Shown here in pieces: positions 8,997-17,721 of a stretch of DNA of 64,000 nucleotides. Every line of letters begins with the position of its first letter. Positions within the stretch are counted from its first letter, which is position 1. The notes under the pieces were generated by a model. It had not been told where the DNA came from. It worked only from the letters and a program-made list of their open reading frames with translations, and did no database searches. Location: contig NZ_CP145606.1 of the NCBI RefSeq assembly GCF_028776105.2, positions 62,001-126,000 of the forward strand, given 5' to 3'. This stretch comes from Neisseria leonii. Lineage in GTDB: Bacteria > Pseudomonadota > Gammaproteobacteria > Burkholderiales > Neisseriaceae. The position numbers and the translations under genes were made by a program.

Positions 8997-9301
8997 TGGT
9001 ATTGGGGTGGAGTGGCGGTGGTATGCCAACCATGGAAAAACATTGAAAGCACTTGGTGCAGGTCGGATTCTCGAATCCGACACCGCTTGATGTAACGGAA
9101 GCGGCGGGACAGATAATCGTGTCCGCGATTTTTGGCAGACAAAATAAATTCAGACGGCCTGGGGCGGTTTGGGCGGTGGGGATAAAATCGGGTGAATAAT
9201 CGGGACGGCATCGCCGATTTTTTCCGGCCGCATCGGGAGCGTATCCGCTGTGTGCCGATTGCAGTACAATTGCGTTTTGTGCAAATAAAAAAGGAAGCAC
9301 C
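8997..9301. repeat. Intergenic region with a palindromic repeat
   Basis: No gene seen. GTCGGATTCTCGAATCCGAC (9062-9081) is a perfect 20-bp palindrome (9+2+9) of the same type as 2546-2565. A reversed DUS core lies near 9150. The end of the stretch should hold the promoter of the 9302 gene. Confidence 0.6.
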
Positions 9302-9661
9302 GTGTTTTTTGTCGACCGTTGTGCCGTAGTGCTCAAACCCACGCAGAAATTTCTCGACTGGCTCAAAGCGGATAATGATGATCTGCCCGAACTGGGCTTG
9401 GAGCAGTTGCGCAGCAACTGTACGGTTTATCTGGTACCCGAGGCGGAAACGCCCGAAGCGGTGGTGGCGTATTTCGACGAGCATTATCCGCGCGTTTTCG
9501 CGGCCGAGCTCTCGGCATGGGAGGAAGATGAAAGCCGCTGGCCGCAAGACAGGGGACTGGCCGCGTTTTGGCAGTTTTTCGATGTGGAAATCCACGATAT
9601 GGTGCTGGATATGGAAGCGGGCGACATGCAGGTCAGCCCGGTTCTGGACAATATGATGTAA
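9302..9661 (+). CDS. Conserved hypothetical protein, acidic, 119 aa
   Basis: The product reads FFVDRCAVVLKPTQKFLDWL from a GTG start that has a strong AAAAAGGAAG site in front. It is acidic and Trp-rich with no membrane segment, signal peptide or cysteine cluster. It lies 4 bases before the next gene, forming a likely operon with it and folC. I do not recognise a functional family. Confidence 0.7.
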   Translation: MFFVDRCAVVLKPTQKFLDWLKADNDDLPELGLEQLRSNCTVYLVPEAETPEAVVAYFDEHYPRVFAAELSAWEEDESRWPQDRGLAAFWQFFDVEIHDMVLDMEAGDMQVSPVLDNMM

Positions 9662-9665
9662 GGTT

Positions 9666-10139
9666 ATGCAGCCGTTTCGCACCGAATTTCGTCCGAGCCG
9701 CCGCGCGGCGTGGCTGGTGGTATTTCTGCACACGCTGGCGGCGGGTATGTTGCCGTTTCTGCACGGTTATCAGCTGGGGACGGCGGCGGTACTGCTGCCG
9801 CTTTCGGCCGCGTATGCCTGGCGCGTGCGGTGTCTGCGGCACCGAAACGCCGTGGCGGCCTTGGTGGTGGATACGGCGGGGCGGGCGCAGCTGTATGGGC
9901 GCGACGGCCGCAAAACGGCGGCATGGCTGCGGCCGGGCAGTTTGGTGCACCGCCAATGTTGCCTGCTGCATTGGCAAACGGAAAACGGCCGTATCCGCCA
10001 GCAGGTTTGGCCGGATATGACCGATGCGGACAGCTACCGCCGTCTTTTGGTGTGGGCGCGTTTCGTACCGCCCGATCCGTCATCGGTGCGGCAGAAGCCA
10101 TCTTTCATAACGGGCGTTTTCAGACGGCCTCGGGAATAG
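9666..10139 (+). CDS. Small membrane protein, possibly YgfX-like
   Basis: 157 aa. Residues 15-50 contain two close hydrophobic segments (AAWLVVFLHTLAAGML and GTAAVLLPLSAAYAW), followed by a basic, Trp-containing soluble part. Two N-terminal helices plus a beta-rich tail resemble the YgfX/CptA family, but this is only a structural likeness. The C-terminus runs into a reversed DUS (TTTTCAGACGGCCT near 10118), where it reads FRRP. It sits just before folC. Confidence 0.6.
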   Translation: MQPFRTEFRPSRRAAWLVVFLHTLAAGMLPFLHGYQLGTAAVLLPLSAAYAWRVRCLRHRNAVAALVVDTAGRAQLYGRDGRKTAAWLRPGSLVHRQCCLLHWQTENGRIRQQVWPDMTDADSYRRLLVWARFVPPDPSSVRQKPSFITGVFRRPRE

Positions 10140-10146
10140 CATAACG

Positions 10147-11445
10147 ATGAAACATTTAAACGACTGGCTGGCGCATTTGGAAACCGCGCACAGCAACGGC
10201 CTGATTGATATGGGTTTGGGGCGCGTCGGCGAAGTGAAAGCGCGCATGGGGCTGGAACCTGCCTGCCCCGTGATTGTGGTGGCGGGTACCAACGGCAAAG
10301 GTTCGGTCTGCGCGTTTCTGACACATATCTACCGGCAGGCAGGGTTTAAAGTCGGCACGCTGACCAGTCCGCATTTATTGAAATTCAACGAGCGGATTGT
10401 CGTGAACGGCGAAGCGGCAGACGATGAAACCATCGTCGCCGCTTTCGAGCGCATCGAAGCGGCGCGCGGTGAGATTTCGCTGACATATTTTGAATTTAAT
10501 ACTTTGGCGGCGGTGGATATCTTTATCCGCGAACATGTCGATGTGATGGTGTTGGAAGTGGGTTTGGGCGGCCGTTTGGATGCGGTCAATGTTTTCGATG
10601 CCGATGTGGCGGTGGTAACCGGTGTGGATTTGGACCATCAGGCGTTTCTCGGCGATACGGTCGAGGCGGCGGCACGGGAAAAAGCAGGTATATTCCGCAG
10701 CGGCAAGCCGGCCGTGTGCGGGCAGAATCCGCCGCCCGAATCGCTGCGCGGCCATGCGCAAACCATCGGTGCGCCGCTGCTGCTGGCCGGTGCCGACTTT
10801 TCTTTCGACAAATTGGACAACCAGCAATGGTCGTTCCATTTTATGCCGCGTCATACAGCAGGCGGCCTGTTTTCAGACGGCCTCATCCGCCGCCGTCACG
10901 CGCTGCCGATACCTGCGCTGCGCGGGGCGTACCAGCTGGGCAATGCGGCCTGCGCACTGGCGGCGGTCGAATGTTTGAATGCACGGCTGCCGGTGGACAT
11001 CGGCGCGATTAAGCGCGGCCTGCTGCTGGCGGAAAACCCCGGCCGCTTCCAAGTGCTGCCCGGCCGCCCGCTGACGGTGCTCGATGTCGGCCACAATCCC
11101 CATGCCGCCCGCGCTTTGCGTCAGGGCTTGATGGCGCTGCCGTTTGCCGCCAAACGCACGGCGGTGTTCAGTATGTTGGCGGACAAAGATATGGCGGCGG
11201 TGTTGGAGGTTGTGAAAGACCAGTTCGACGAATGGTTTGTCGCTCCGCTGCATCTGCCGCGCGGCCGCGATGCCGCCGATTTGCAGGCGGGGTTGAATGC
11301 GGCCGGTATTGAAGCGGTACGCTGTTTCGGCAGCGTGGCCGATGCCTACCGCGCGGCTTTGGCGCAGGCGGCGGAAAATGATAGAATCGTCGTTTTCGGA
11401 TCTTTCCACACGGTGGCTGAAGTGGCGGCCGGAGCGAACGGATAA
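10147..11445 (+). CDS. folC: Bifunctional folylpolyglutamate/dihydrofolate synthase
   Basis: 432 aa. The Mur-ligase P-loop reads GTNGKGSVCAFL (around residues 42-53). LTSPHLLKFNERI, the GGRLDAVN metal/ATP loop and DVGHNPHAA are diagnostic of FolC. The enzyme makes dihydrofolate from dihydropteroate and adds glutamates. A reversed AG-DUS sits inside the coding sequence near 10870. Four bases separate it from the SPOR-domain gene. Confidence 0.93.
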   Translation: MKHLNDWLAHLETAHSNGLIDMGLGRVGEVKARMGLEPACPVIVVAGTNGKGSVCAFLTHIYRQAGFKVGTLTSPHLLKFNERIVVNGEAADDETIVAAFERIEAARGEISLTYFEFNTLAAVDIFIREHVDVMVLEVGLGGRLDAVNVFDADVAVVTGVDLDHQAFLGDTVEAAAREKAGIFRSGKPAVCGQNPPPESLRGHAQTIGAPLLLAGADFSFDKLDNQQWSFHFMPRHTAGGLFSDGLIRRRHALPIPALRGAYQLGNAACALAAVECLNARLPVDIGAIKRGLLLAENPGRFQVLPGRPLTVLDVGHNPHAARALRQGLMALPFAAKRTAVFSMLADKDMAAVLEVVKDQFDEWFVAPLHLPRGRDAADLQAGLNAAGIEAVRCFGSVADAYRAALAQAAENDRIVVFGSFHTVAEVAAGANG

Positions 11446-11448
11446 CAG

Positions 11449-12624
11449 ATGGCAAACAAACGATTCTCCCACCCTGCTGAAACCATAGAGCAGCTGAAAA
11501 AGAAAAACCGGCGCAGGCTGGTTGCCGTATCGGTTTTGGTGGTGCTTGCGGGCATATTGTTGATTTACAACCTCAACAATCGTTCTGATGACGGCAGCGA
11601 GGCCGGGCGCATCAGTATTCAGACGGCCTCGGGCATGGAAGAAGGCGGCGAAGTTGCTGCGGCTTCGGAAAACGCCGATTCGGATACGGTTTCCGGCGTG
11701 GTTTTGGAGCCGGAGCCGGGGCGGATCAGCCAAACCGATCTGGCCAATCCGTTTGACCAAACGGCGAGTACGGCTGATGAAAGCGGACAGGCCGCTCCTG
11801 CTGAGGATCGTGTGGCTGATGGTGCAGAGGCAGGCAGTACGGCCGCCTCTGCCGCCGTTTCGGCACCGGCCGCACGGCAAACGGTGGATACGCCCGAACC
11901 GGTAGTAACCATCAGCGGGGCGGGGCGGTCTGCCGAGCAGGCCGCACAGGAGGCGCGCGAAAAAGCCGCTGCCGCCACCCGGAAACTGGCCGAAGAAAAA
12001 CGCCGTGCCGCAGCCGAAGCAGCGGCGGCGCAGGCCGAAAAAGATAAAGCGGCCGCACAGGCACAGCGTGCCGCCGATGCCGAGAAAGCACGTCTGCGCC
12101 AAGCAGCGCAGGCCAAGCGCGAAGCGGAGGAACAGCGCAGCCGGCAGGAGGCCGAAGCGAAAAAAGCGGCAGAAGCCGAAAAACGGGCGCAGGAGAAGCG
12201 GGCGGCCGAGTTGAAGAAGCAGCAGGAAGCGGCACGCGCGGCGGAAGCGAAAAAGCGCGAGCAGGCTGCCAAAGCCGGTGCCGACAGACGCACCGAAGAA
12301 AAACGGGCGGCCGACAGAGCGCGCGCGGCACTGAACAATCAGGCGGCCAAAACCGCCAAAGCCGATCCGCAGGCTATTTTGAACGGTAAAGCAGGCGGCG
12401 GGGCAGTGATTCAGGCGGGTGCATTTACCGCCTTGGCACAGGCGGAACAGGTGCAGCAGAAACTGGCCGGGGCCGGTATCAGTGCCTATATCCGCGAAGC
12501 AGATACCAGCAAGGGCAAGGTTTACCGTGTGCGGACGGGGGCTTATCCCAGCCGTGCGGCAGCCGAAGCGGCCTTGGCCAAGGTGCGTGCGCAGGGTCTG
12601 GACGGTATGGTTATCGGGCGGTAG
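11449..12624 (+). CDS. SPOR-domain cell-division/envelope protein
   Basis: 391 aa. One membrane helix (RLVAVSVLVVLAGILLIYNL, around residues 24-43) is followed by a long Ala/Glu/Lys/Arg-rich coiled-coil-like region (around 160-300). A C-terminal SPOR domain (around 315-390, VIQAGAFTALAQAEQVQQKL) closes the protein. SPOR domains bind denuded glycan at the septum. In Neisseria such a gene commonly lies in the folC-cvpA-purF cluster, as here. Its stop overlaps the start region of cvpA. Confidence 0.88.
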   Translation: MANKRFSHPAETIEQLKKKNRRRLVAVSVLVVLAGILLIYNLNNRSDDGSEAGRISIQTASGMEEGGEVAAASENADSDTVSGVVLEPEPGRISQTDLANPFDQTASTADESGQAAPAEDRVADGAEAGSTAASAAVSAPAARQTVDTPEPVVTISGAGRSAEQAAQEAREKAAAATRKLAEEKRRAAAEAAAAQAEKDKAAAQAQRAADAEKARLRQAAQAKREAEEQRSRQEAEAKKAAEAEKRAQEKRAAELKKQQEAARAAEAKKREQAAKAGADRRTEEKRAADRARAALNNQAAKTAKADPQAILNGKAGGGAVIQAGAFTALAQAEQVQQKLAGAGISAYIREADTSKGKVYRVRTGAYPSRAAAEAALAKVRAQGLDGMVIGR

Positions 12625-12626
12625 TG

Positions 12627-13124
12627 ATGACGCTGTTCGATCTGCTGGCTTTGGGCGTGATTGTGTTGTCGGCTTGTGTTTCGGCCATACGCGGCGCGGT
12701 TTCCGAAGTCATCGCGCTTTCGGCTTGGCTGGCGGCGTTCTGGGTGGCCAAGATGGGGGCACAGCCGTTTGCCCAGATGGCTTTGACCTCGGTAGAGCCG
12801 CCGGCACTGGCTTGGTTGGCCGGATTTGTGCTGGTGTTTGTCGCCGTCCGTCTGGCATTGGGTATGCTGCGGCCGCTGCTGACGGCGGGATTGTCAGCGG
12901 TCGGCATGGGAGCGGTAAACCGTTTGTTCGGGTTGTTGATCGGCGCGGGCAAGGGGATTTTGCTGGTTACGCTGGCAGTGCTGGTATGTGCGTTTACCGA
13001 TCTGCCGCGTACGCAGGATTGGCAAAATGCCGTCAGTGCGCCGTATTTTCAAAGCCTGGCCGGCTTGGCCGCGCCGTATTTGCCGGATTATCTGGCGGAG
13101 CAGATCCGCTATCCGGCGTTTTGA
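12627..13124 (+). CDS. cvpA: CvpA family membrane protein
   Basis: 165 aa with four hydrophobic segments and the typical start MTLFDLLALGVIVLSACVSA. CvpA is an inner-membrane protein named for colicin V production and is almost always next to purF. A GTG three bases earlier overlaps the previous stop and is an equally possible start. Purine-linked context; exact role unresolved. Confidence 0.9.
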   Translation: MTLFDLLALGVIVLSACVSAIRGAVSEVIALSAWLAAFWVAKMGAQPFAQMALTSVEPPALAWLAGFVLVFVAVRLALGMLRPLLTAGLSAVGMGAVNRLFGLLIGAGKGILLVTLAVLVCAFTDLPRTQDWQNAVSAPYFQSLAGLAAPYLPDYLAEQIRYPAF

Positions 13125-13143
13125 TTTTTTGGAGAATGTAGCG

Positions 13144-14679
13144 ATGTGTGGTGTGTTTGGCTTGGTGGCGCACGAACCGGTAAACCAGATGCTGTATGAC
13201 GGCCTGCAAATGTTGCAGCACCGCGGGCAGGACGCGGCAGGGATTGCCACGCTGGAAGGTTCGACTTTCCATATGCACAAAGGCAAAGGCATGGTGCGCG
13301 AAGTATTCCGCACCCGCAATATGCGCGATTTGTCGGGACAGGCCGGTATCGGCCATGTGCGCTATCCGACGGCGGGCAATGCCGGCAGCAGCGCGGAAGC
13401 ACAGCCGTTTTATGTCAGCTCGCCGTTCGGCATCGTGCTGGCGCACAACGGCAACCTGACCAACACCGACGAGCTGTATCAGAGTGTGTGCGACAAACAC
13501 TTGCGCCATGTGAATACCGGATCCGATTCGGAAGTGCTGCTCAATGTGTTCGCCCACGAACTGCGCCGCGAAGTGGCTGCGGCGGGCAACCAGCTGGGCA
13601 TCGACCATGTTTTCAACGCCGTAGCCAAGCTGCACAAGCAGGTGCGCGGGGCATACGGTGTCGTCGCACTGATTGCGGGCTACGGCCTGCTGGCATTCCG
13701 CGACCCGTTCGGTATCCGTCCGCTGGTGCTGGGCAAATACGGACATTCAGACGGCCGCACCGATTGGGGGGTGGCTTCCGAGTCGGTGGTATTCAACAGT
13801 TTGGCGTATGAAACGGTGCGCGATATTGCGCCGGGCGAGGCGGTATTTATTACGCTGGACGGCAAACTGTACAGCCGCCAATGCGCCGACAGTCCCAAAC
13901 TGTCCCCCTGCCTGTTCGAGTATGTCTATTTTGCCCGCCCCGATTCGGTGATGGACGGCGTGTCGATTTACGAAGCGCGGGTGAAAATGGGTGTGACGCT
14001 GGCAGAGAAAGTGAAACAGGAATTGGACATTGATGAAATCGATGTTGTGATGCCGATTCCCGATACCAGCCGTCCCAGTGCCATGGAGCTGGCACACCAT
14101 CTGGGCAAGCCCTACCGCGAAGGCTTTATCAAAAACCGCTATATCGGCCGCACGTTTATTATGCCCGGCCAGGCTACGCGCAAAAAATCGGTCCGCCAAA
14201 AGCTCAATCCGATGGATTCGGAATTTAAGGGTAAAAACATTCTGCTGGTGGATGACTCCATCGTACGCGGCACGACCAGCCGCGAAATTGTCGAAATGGC
14301 CAAAGCGGCCGGTGCGGCAAAAGTCTTCTTTGCCTCGGCCGCGCCCGAAGTGCGTTATCCGAACGTGTACGGCATCGATATGCCCACGCGCGAAGAGCTG
14401 ATTGCCAACGGCCGCACGGCTGCCGAAGTGGCGGCGGAAATCAGTGCCGACGGCTGCGTGTTTCAGGATTTGGCCGCGCTGGAAAACGTGGTGCGCCAAA
14501 TGAATCCCGCCATCGAGTCGTTCGACAGTTCCTGTTTCAACGGCTGCTACCAAACCGGCGGTATCGATGAAGCCTATTTGCAGCGGCTCTCGCAAAGCAA
14601 ATCTTCCGGTGCGGCGGCATTTGTGCGTCCGAGCTTGATTGATCACAGCATACGGGTGGACGACGGCGCGGAAGACTGA
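13144..14679 (+). CDS. purF: Amidophosphoribosyltransferase
   Basis: 511 aa starting MCGVFGLVAHEPVNQ, with the N-terminal nucleophile Cys2 of class II glutamine amidotransferases. LQHRGQDAAGIAT, the asparagine loop LAHNGNLTN and the PRPP-binding ILLVDDSIVRGTT confirm PurF, the first committed enzyme of purine synthesis. The frame is open upstream through cvpA, but the conserved Met-Cys fixes the start. GGAGAATGTAGCG provides the ribosome site. Confidence 0.96.
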   Translation: MCGVFGLVAHEPVNQMLYDGLQMLQHRGQDAAGIATLEGSTFHMHKGKGMVREVFRTRNMRDLSGQAGIGHVRYPTAGNAGSSAEAQPFYVSSPFGIVLAHNGNLTNTDELYQSVCDKHLRHVNTGSDSEVLLNVFAHELRREVAAAGNQLGIDHVFNAVAKLHKQVRGAYGVVALIAGYGLLAFRDPFGIRPLVLGKYGHSDGRTDWGVASESVVFNSLAYETVRDIAPGEAVFITLDGKLYSRQCADSPKLSPCLFEYVYFARPDSVMDGVSIYEARVKMGVTLAEKVKQELDIDEIDVVMPIPDTSRPSAMELAHHLGKPYREGFIKNRYIGRTFIMPGQATRKKSVRQKLNPMDSEFKGKNILLVDDSIVRGTTSREIVEMAKAAGAAKVFFASAAPEVRYPNVYGIDMPTREELIANGRTAAEVAAEISADGCVFQDLAALENVVRQMNPAIESFDSSCFNGCYQTGGIDEAYLQRLSQSKSSGAAAFVRPSLIDHSIRVDDGAED

Positions 14680-14685
14680 GCGGCC

Positions 14686-14910
14686 AAGGCCGTCTGAAAA
14701 ACGGTATGGCGCGGTTTCGGCTTGGTAAAACATGGTTTCGCGGAAACAATTTTTAGCTCTGCAAATCCCGACTTTGGCTGTTTTTGTTCCGCAAACCCAG
14801 CCTTTGGCGGTTTTTGCTTCTCAAACCCTGCTTTTGGCAGTTTTTGCTCCGCAGAAACGGTGCGGCGCACCGTTTTCAGACGGCCTGATATTTTGGTAGG
14901 TAACTGAATC
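14686..14910. repeat. Tandem 30-bp degenerate repeat between two DUS copies
   Basis: Three full units and part of a fourth start at 14751, 14781, 14811 and 14841. The unit reads roughly TTTTTGCTCCGCAAACCC then (A/T)GCYTTTGGCRG. The array ends in the GCAGAAACGG hairpin element (14851-14885) that also occurs at 2593. AG-DUS copies bound the array at about 14689 and 14875. Both strands encode pseudo-periodic 10-residue frames with no coding support. Confidence 0.75.
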
Positions 14911-16095
14911 ATGAAAACAACGATAAACGACACACTCCACCCCGAAACCCTCGCCATACGCGGCGCACAGGAGCGCACCGGCTACAACGAACACAATCAG
15001 GCACTGTTTATCACCAGCAGCTTTATGTTCGACAGTGCCGAAGAGGGCGCGGCACTGTTTGCCGGGCAAAAGCAGGGCTACACGTACAGCCGCACCGCCA
15101 ATCCCACCGTTACCGCTTTTGCCAAACGAGCCGCGCTGCTGGAAGGTGCCGAACAGGCCGTTGCAACGGCTACCGGCATGGCGGCGGTTCAGGCGGCCTT
15201 GCTGACTTTTTTAAGCGCGGGCGACCATTTGGTTTGCAGCCGCAGCCTGTTCGGCACAACCATGGGTTTTCTGACGAATCATGTGCAGCGTTTCGGTATC
15301 GACATCAGCTTTGTCTCGCAAACCGATGTGGCCGAATGGCGCGCGGCGGTGCGGCCGGACACCAAAATGTTTTTTCTGGAAACGCCGTCCAATCCGCTCA
15401 ACGAAGTGGCCGATTTGCAGGCCTTGGCCGATTTGGCGCACGAATCCGGCGCGCTGCTGGCGGTGGACAACAGTTTTCTGACCCCCGCCTTGCAGCAGCC
15501 TTTGCGCTGGGGTGCGGATTTGTCGATACAGTCGGCCACCAAGGCGGTTGACGGGCAGGGGCGCGTACACGGCGGCGTGGTGGCGGGCAGTGCCGAATTG
15601 ATGAAGCAGGTGCAGATGTATATGAACGCGGCGGGCATTCCGCTGTCGCCGTTTCATGCCTGGGTGCTGCTCAGCGGCATTGAAACCTTGGCCTTGCGTA
15701 TGGAAAAACAATGTGCATCGGCCGATAAACTGGCCGACTGGCTGCGCCGCCGGCCGCAGGTCAAACAAGTGTTCCATGCCGGTTTTGCCGACCACCCGCA
15801 GGCGGATTTGGTGGAAAAACAGCAAAAAAGCGGCGGCATCGTGGTGGCGTTTGAAGTGGACGGCGGGCAGGAAGCGGCATGGCGGTTGATTGACCGCGTG
15901 CGCCTGTTTTCCAGAACCGCCAACCTGGGCGATGTGCGCTCCACCATCACCCACCCGTGGACCACCACCCACGGCCGCATGAGTGCGCAGGCCAAACAGG
16001 AGGCGGGTATACCCGAAGGCTTGGTGCGCATTTCGGTCGGCATGGAGCATACCGATGATCTGATTGCCGATTTGCAGCAGGCACTGGCACAGTAA
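14911..16095 (+). CDS. metZ: O-succinylhomoserine sulfhydrylase
   Basis: 394 aa PLP enzyme of the Cys/Met metabolism family. YSRTANPT, ATATGMAAVQAALL and the PLP-lysine context SIQSATKAVDGQGRVHGG are visible; in MetZ-type enzymes the Lys sits in SATK. It makes homocysteine directly from O-succinylhomoserine and sulfide. The Neisseria order purF-metZ supports MetZ over MetB, although the families are close. Confidence 0.88.
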   Translation: MKTTINDTLHPETLAIRGAQERTGYNEHNQALFITSSFMFDSAEEGAALFAGQKQGYTYSRTANPTVTAFAKRAALLEGAEQAVATATGMAAVQAALLTFLSAGDHLVCSRSLFGTTMGFLTNHVQRFGIDISFVSQTDVAEWRAAVRPDTKMFFLETPSNPLNEVADLQALADLAHESGALLAVDNSFLTPALQQPLRWGADLSIQSATKAVDGQGRVHGGVVAGSAELMKQVQMYMNAAGIPLSPFHAWVLLSGIETLALRMEKQCASADKLADWLRRRPQVKQVFHAGFADHPQADLVEKQQKSGGIVVAFEVDGGQEAAWRLIDRVRLFSRTANLGDVRSTITHPWTTTHGRMSAQAKQEAGIPEGLVRISVGMEHTDDLIADLQQALAQ

Positions 16096-16104
16096 AGGAC
16101 AGGT

Positions 16105-16308
16105 ATGACGGAAGCGGAATTTGCCTCATGGTCGCTCAAAGGCGGTCTGACGGTTTTGATTGTGTTTTTGGGTTTTATCGTTTACGACTTGGGCAAAAAG
16201 TCCGAAGCGGGAAAATTCGGTATGTTTATCCTGTTTCTGGTTTTGGGTTTGGGCGTATTCGGATTTATCTTCAAAGAAATCCTGATCGGGTTTCTGATCA
16301 GTAAATAG
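16105..16308 (+). CDS. DUF2788 family small membrane protein
   Basis: 67 aa with two transmembrane helices, LKGGLTVLIVFLGFIVYDLG and FGMFILFLVLGLGVFGFIF, joined by a KKSEAGK loop. The sequence fits DUF2788, a short inner-membrane family of unknown function in beta- and gammaproteobacteria. It follows metZ by 9 bases with an AAAGGACAGGT ribosome site, so it is probably co-transcribed. Confidence 0.8.
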   Translation: MTEAEFASWSLKGGLTVLIVFLGFIVYDLGKKSEAGKFGMFILFLVLGLGVFGFIFKEILIGFLISK

Positions 16309-16328
16309 CCAGAAACGGTATAGTTCAA

Positions 16329-16424
16329 GGCCGTCTGAAAACGGGCTGCGGTGCAAACCATTTTGCGCCAAACCGCAGCAGAAGGCACCGAAAATCCCGC
16401 CCGAATGCTTTTCAGACGGCCTTT
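16329..16424. repeat. Inverted AG-DUS pair upstream of the permease gene
   Basis: AGGCCGTCTGAAAACGG near 16329 and a reversed copy TTTTCAGACGGCCT near 16410 flank about 65 bases. No gene is seen between them. This may act as terminator for the metZ unit. Confidence 0.6.
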
Positions 16425-16440
16425 CCCATCGGAAAACATC

Positions 16441-17493
16441 ATGCTGCGCTATATATTCCGACGCTTATTGCTGCTGGTGCCCACGCTGTTGGGGATTTTG
16501 GCACTGACGTTTGCCGTCATTCAATTTGTCCCCGGCGGGCCGGTCGAACAGCTGGCCGCCCAATTGTCGGGCGGCACGGTCGGCATGGAAGCGGCGGGTC
16601 CTTCGGGCAGCGGTTTGGCGCGGGGCGGGCAGCGGCTGAGCGCCGAAGATATGGCCGCGCTCAATGCGCTTTACGGTTTCGACAAACCGCCGCTGACCCG
16701 CTTTATCGAGATGGTCGGCCGTTTTTTGCGCTTCGATTTGGGTGAGAGCTTTTTTTATCATGAAACCGTATGGAATCTGGTCAAACAGAAACTGCCGGTT
16801 TCCATGAGCTTGGGTTTGTGGACGTTTTTCCTCACTTATCTGATCTGTATCCCGCTGGGCATCGCCAAGGCGGTGCGCGACGGCAGCCGTTTCGATACCG
16901 TCAGCGGTATGCTGATTGTTACGGCTTATACGGTTCCGCCGTTTGTGCTGGGTCTGGTGCTGCTGGTGCTGTTCGGCGGCGGCAGTTTTTGGGCTTGGTT
17001 TCCGCAGGGCGGTTTGGTGGGCGATAATTGGGACACATTGGACACGGGGGCAAAAATCCGGGATTACCTCTGGCATATGGCACTGCCGGTTACGGCCTCG
17101 GTGGCGGGCAATCTGGCCGTGATGACGGTGCTGACCAAAAACGTGTTTCTTGAAGAAATCCGCCGCCAGTATGTCTATACCGCCCGCGCCAAAGGCCTGC
17201 CGGAGCGGCGGATTTTGTGGCAGCACGTTTTCCGTAACGCTATGATTCCATTGATTACCGGTTTTCCGGCGGCGTTTATCGGCGCGTTTTTTACCGGCAG
17301 TCTGCTGATTGAAACCCTGTTCTCGCTCGACGGTTTGGGGTTGCTGTCTTATGAATCCGTGATGAAACGGGATTATCCGGTGGTAATGGGTACGCTGTAT
17401 GTTTTTACCCTGATGGGTTTGGCGGCCAGACTGCTGTCGGATTTGTCTTATGCCTGGGTGGATCCGCGCATTCATTTCGACAAACCGCTTTGA
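16441..17493 (+). CDS. ABC transporter permease, OppB/YejB type
   Basis: 350 aa starting MLRYIFRRLLLLVPTLLGIL, with about six membrane helices and the inner-membrane loop EEIRRQYVYTARAKGLPERR, the EAA motif that docks the ATPase. The length and the extra periplasmic insert (around 45-80) recall YejB of the microcin C/peptide importer. No OppC or ATPase partner follows: the next feature is a hairpin and then the prophage. Rejoining the flanks places the permease tail to tail with tRNA-Glu, so the phage did not split a permease operon here. Confidence 0.85.
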   Translation: MLRYIFRRLLLLVPTLLGILALTFAVIQFVPGGPVEQLAAQLSGGTVGMEAAGPSGSGLARGGQRLSAEDMAALNALYGFDKPPLTRFIEMVGRFLRFDLGESFFYHETVWNLVKQKLPVSMSLGLWTFFLTYLICIPLGIAKAVRDGSRFDTVSGMLIVTAYTVPPFVLGLVLLVLFGGGSFWAWFPQGGLVGDNWDTLDTGAKIRDYLWHMALPVTASVAGNLAVMTVLTKNVFLEEIRRQYVYTARAKGLPERRILWQHVFRNAMIPLITGFPAAFIGAFFTGSLLIETLFSLDGLGLLSYESVMKRDYPVVMGTLYVFTLMGLAARLLSDLSYAWVDPRIHFDKPL

Positions 17494-17523
17494 AAGCAGG
17501 TTTGGCGGGAAAGGTCGTTAAAA

Positions 17524-17560
17524 AGCCCGAACTGTTGCGAAACGGTTCGGGCTGCGTCAT
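17524..17560. terminator. Hairpin after the permease gene
   Basis: AGCCCGAAC (17524-17532) and GTTCGGGCT (17545-17553) form a 9-bp perfect stem, followed by a weak T-run (GCGTCATTT). Confidence 0.6.
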
Positions 17561-17590
17561 TTCGGCCGGCTGCCGGTATGACCGGAAAAC

Positions 17591-17599
17591 TGGCACGCC
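17591..17599. other. attL core of the prophage
   Basis: TGGCACGCC is shared exactly with 56840-56848, where it is the 3' end of tRNA-Glu. The preceding bases are also alike (GGAAAAC here, GGAAAAT there). To the right, ACTACGAACC (17611-17620) is the phage-side arm that mirrors GGTTCATAGT (56821-56830). Confidence 0.75.
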
Positions 17600-17640
17600 G
17601 TATTATCGATACTACGAACCAAATCTCTTGAGATTTCTCT

Positions 17641-17672
17641 GCCGCCTGCGTTCTGTAAGGCGGCATAGTTTT
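17641..17672 (+). terminator. Hairpin just inside attL
   Basis: GCCGCC (17641-17646) pairs with GGCGGC (17659-17664), followed by ATAGTTTTATT. In the excised circle this would lie directly after the integrase gene, whose re-formed stop is at 17666-17668. Confidence 0.6.
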
Positions 17673-17721
17673 ATTAAAAATCGCACTGTTTTGTTTTTGT
17701 TTTTGGCCGTTTAATCAGGCC

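Noticed and set aside
11619..12338. Long Ser/Ala-rich minus-strand frame
   Set aside because: It is the antisense of the Ala/Glu/Lys-rich region of the SPOR gene; biased composition alone keeps it open.
14751..14885. Possible CRISPR array
   Set aside because: The 30-bp units are head-to-tail without spacers and are degenerate. No cas genes are present.
16441..17493. Prophage disruption of a peptide-transporter operon
   Set aside because: Rejoining the flanks puts a hairpin and then tRNA-Glu in the opposite direction after the permease, so no downstream oppC-type gene was separated by this insertion.
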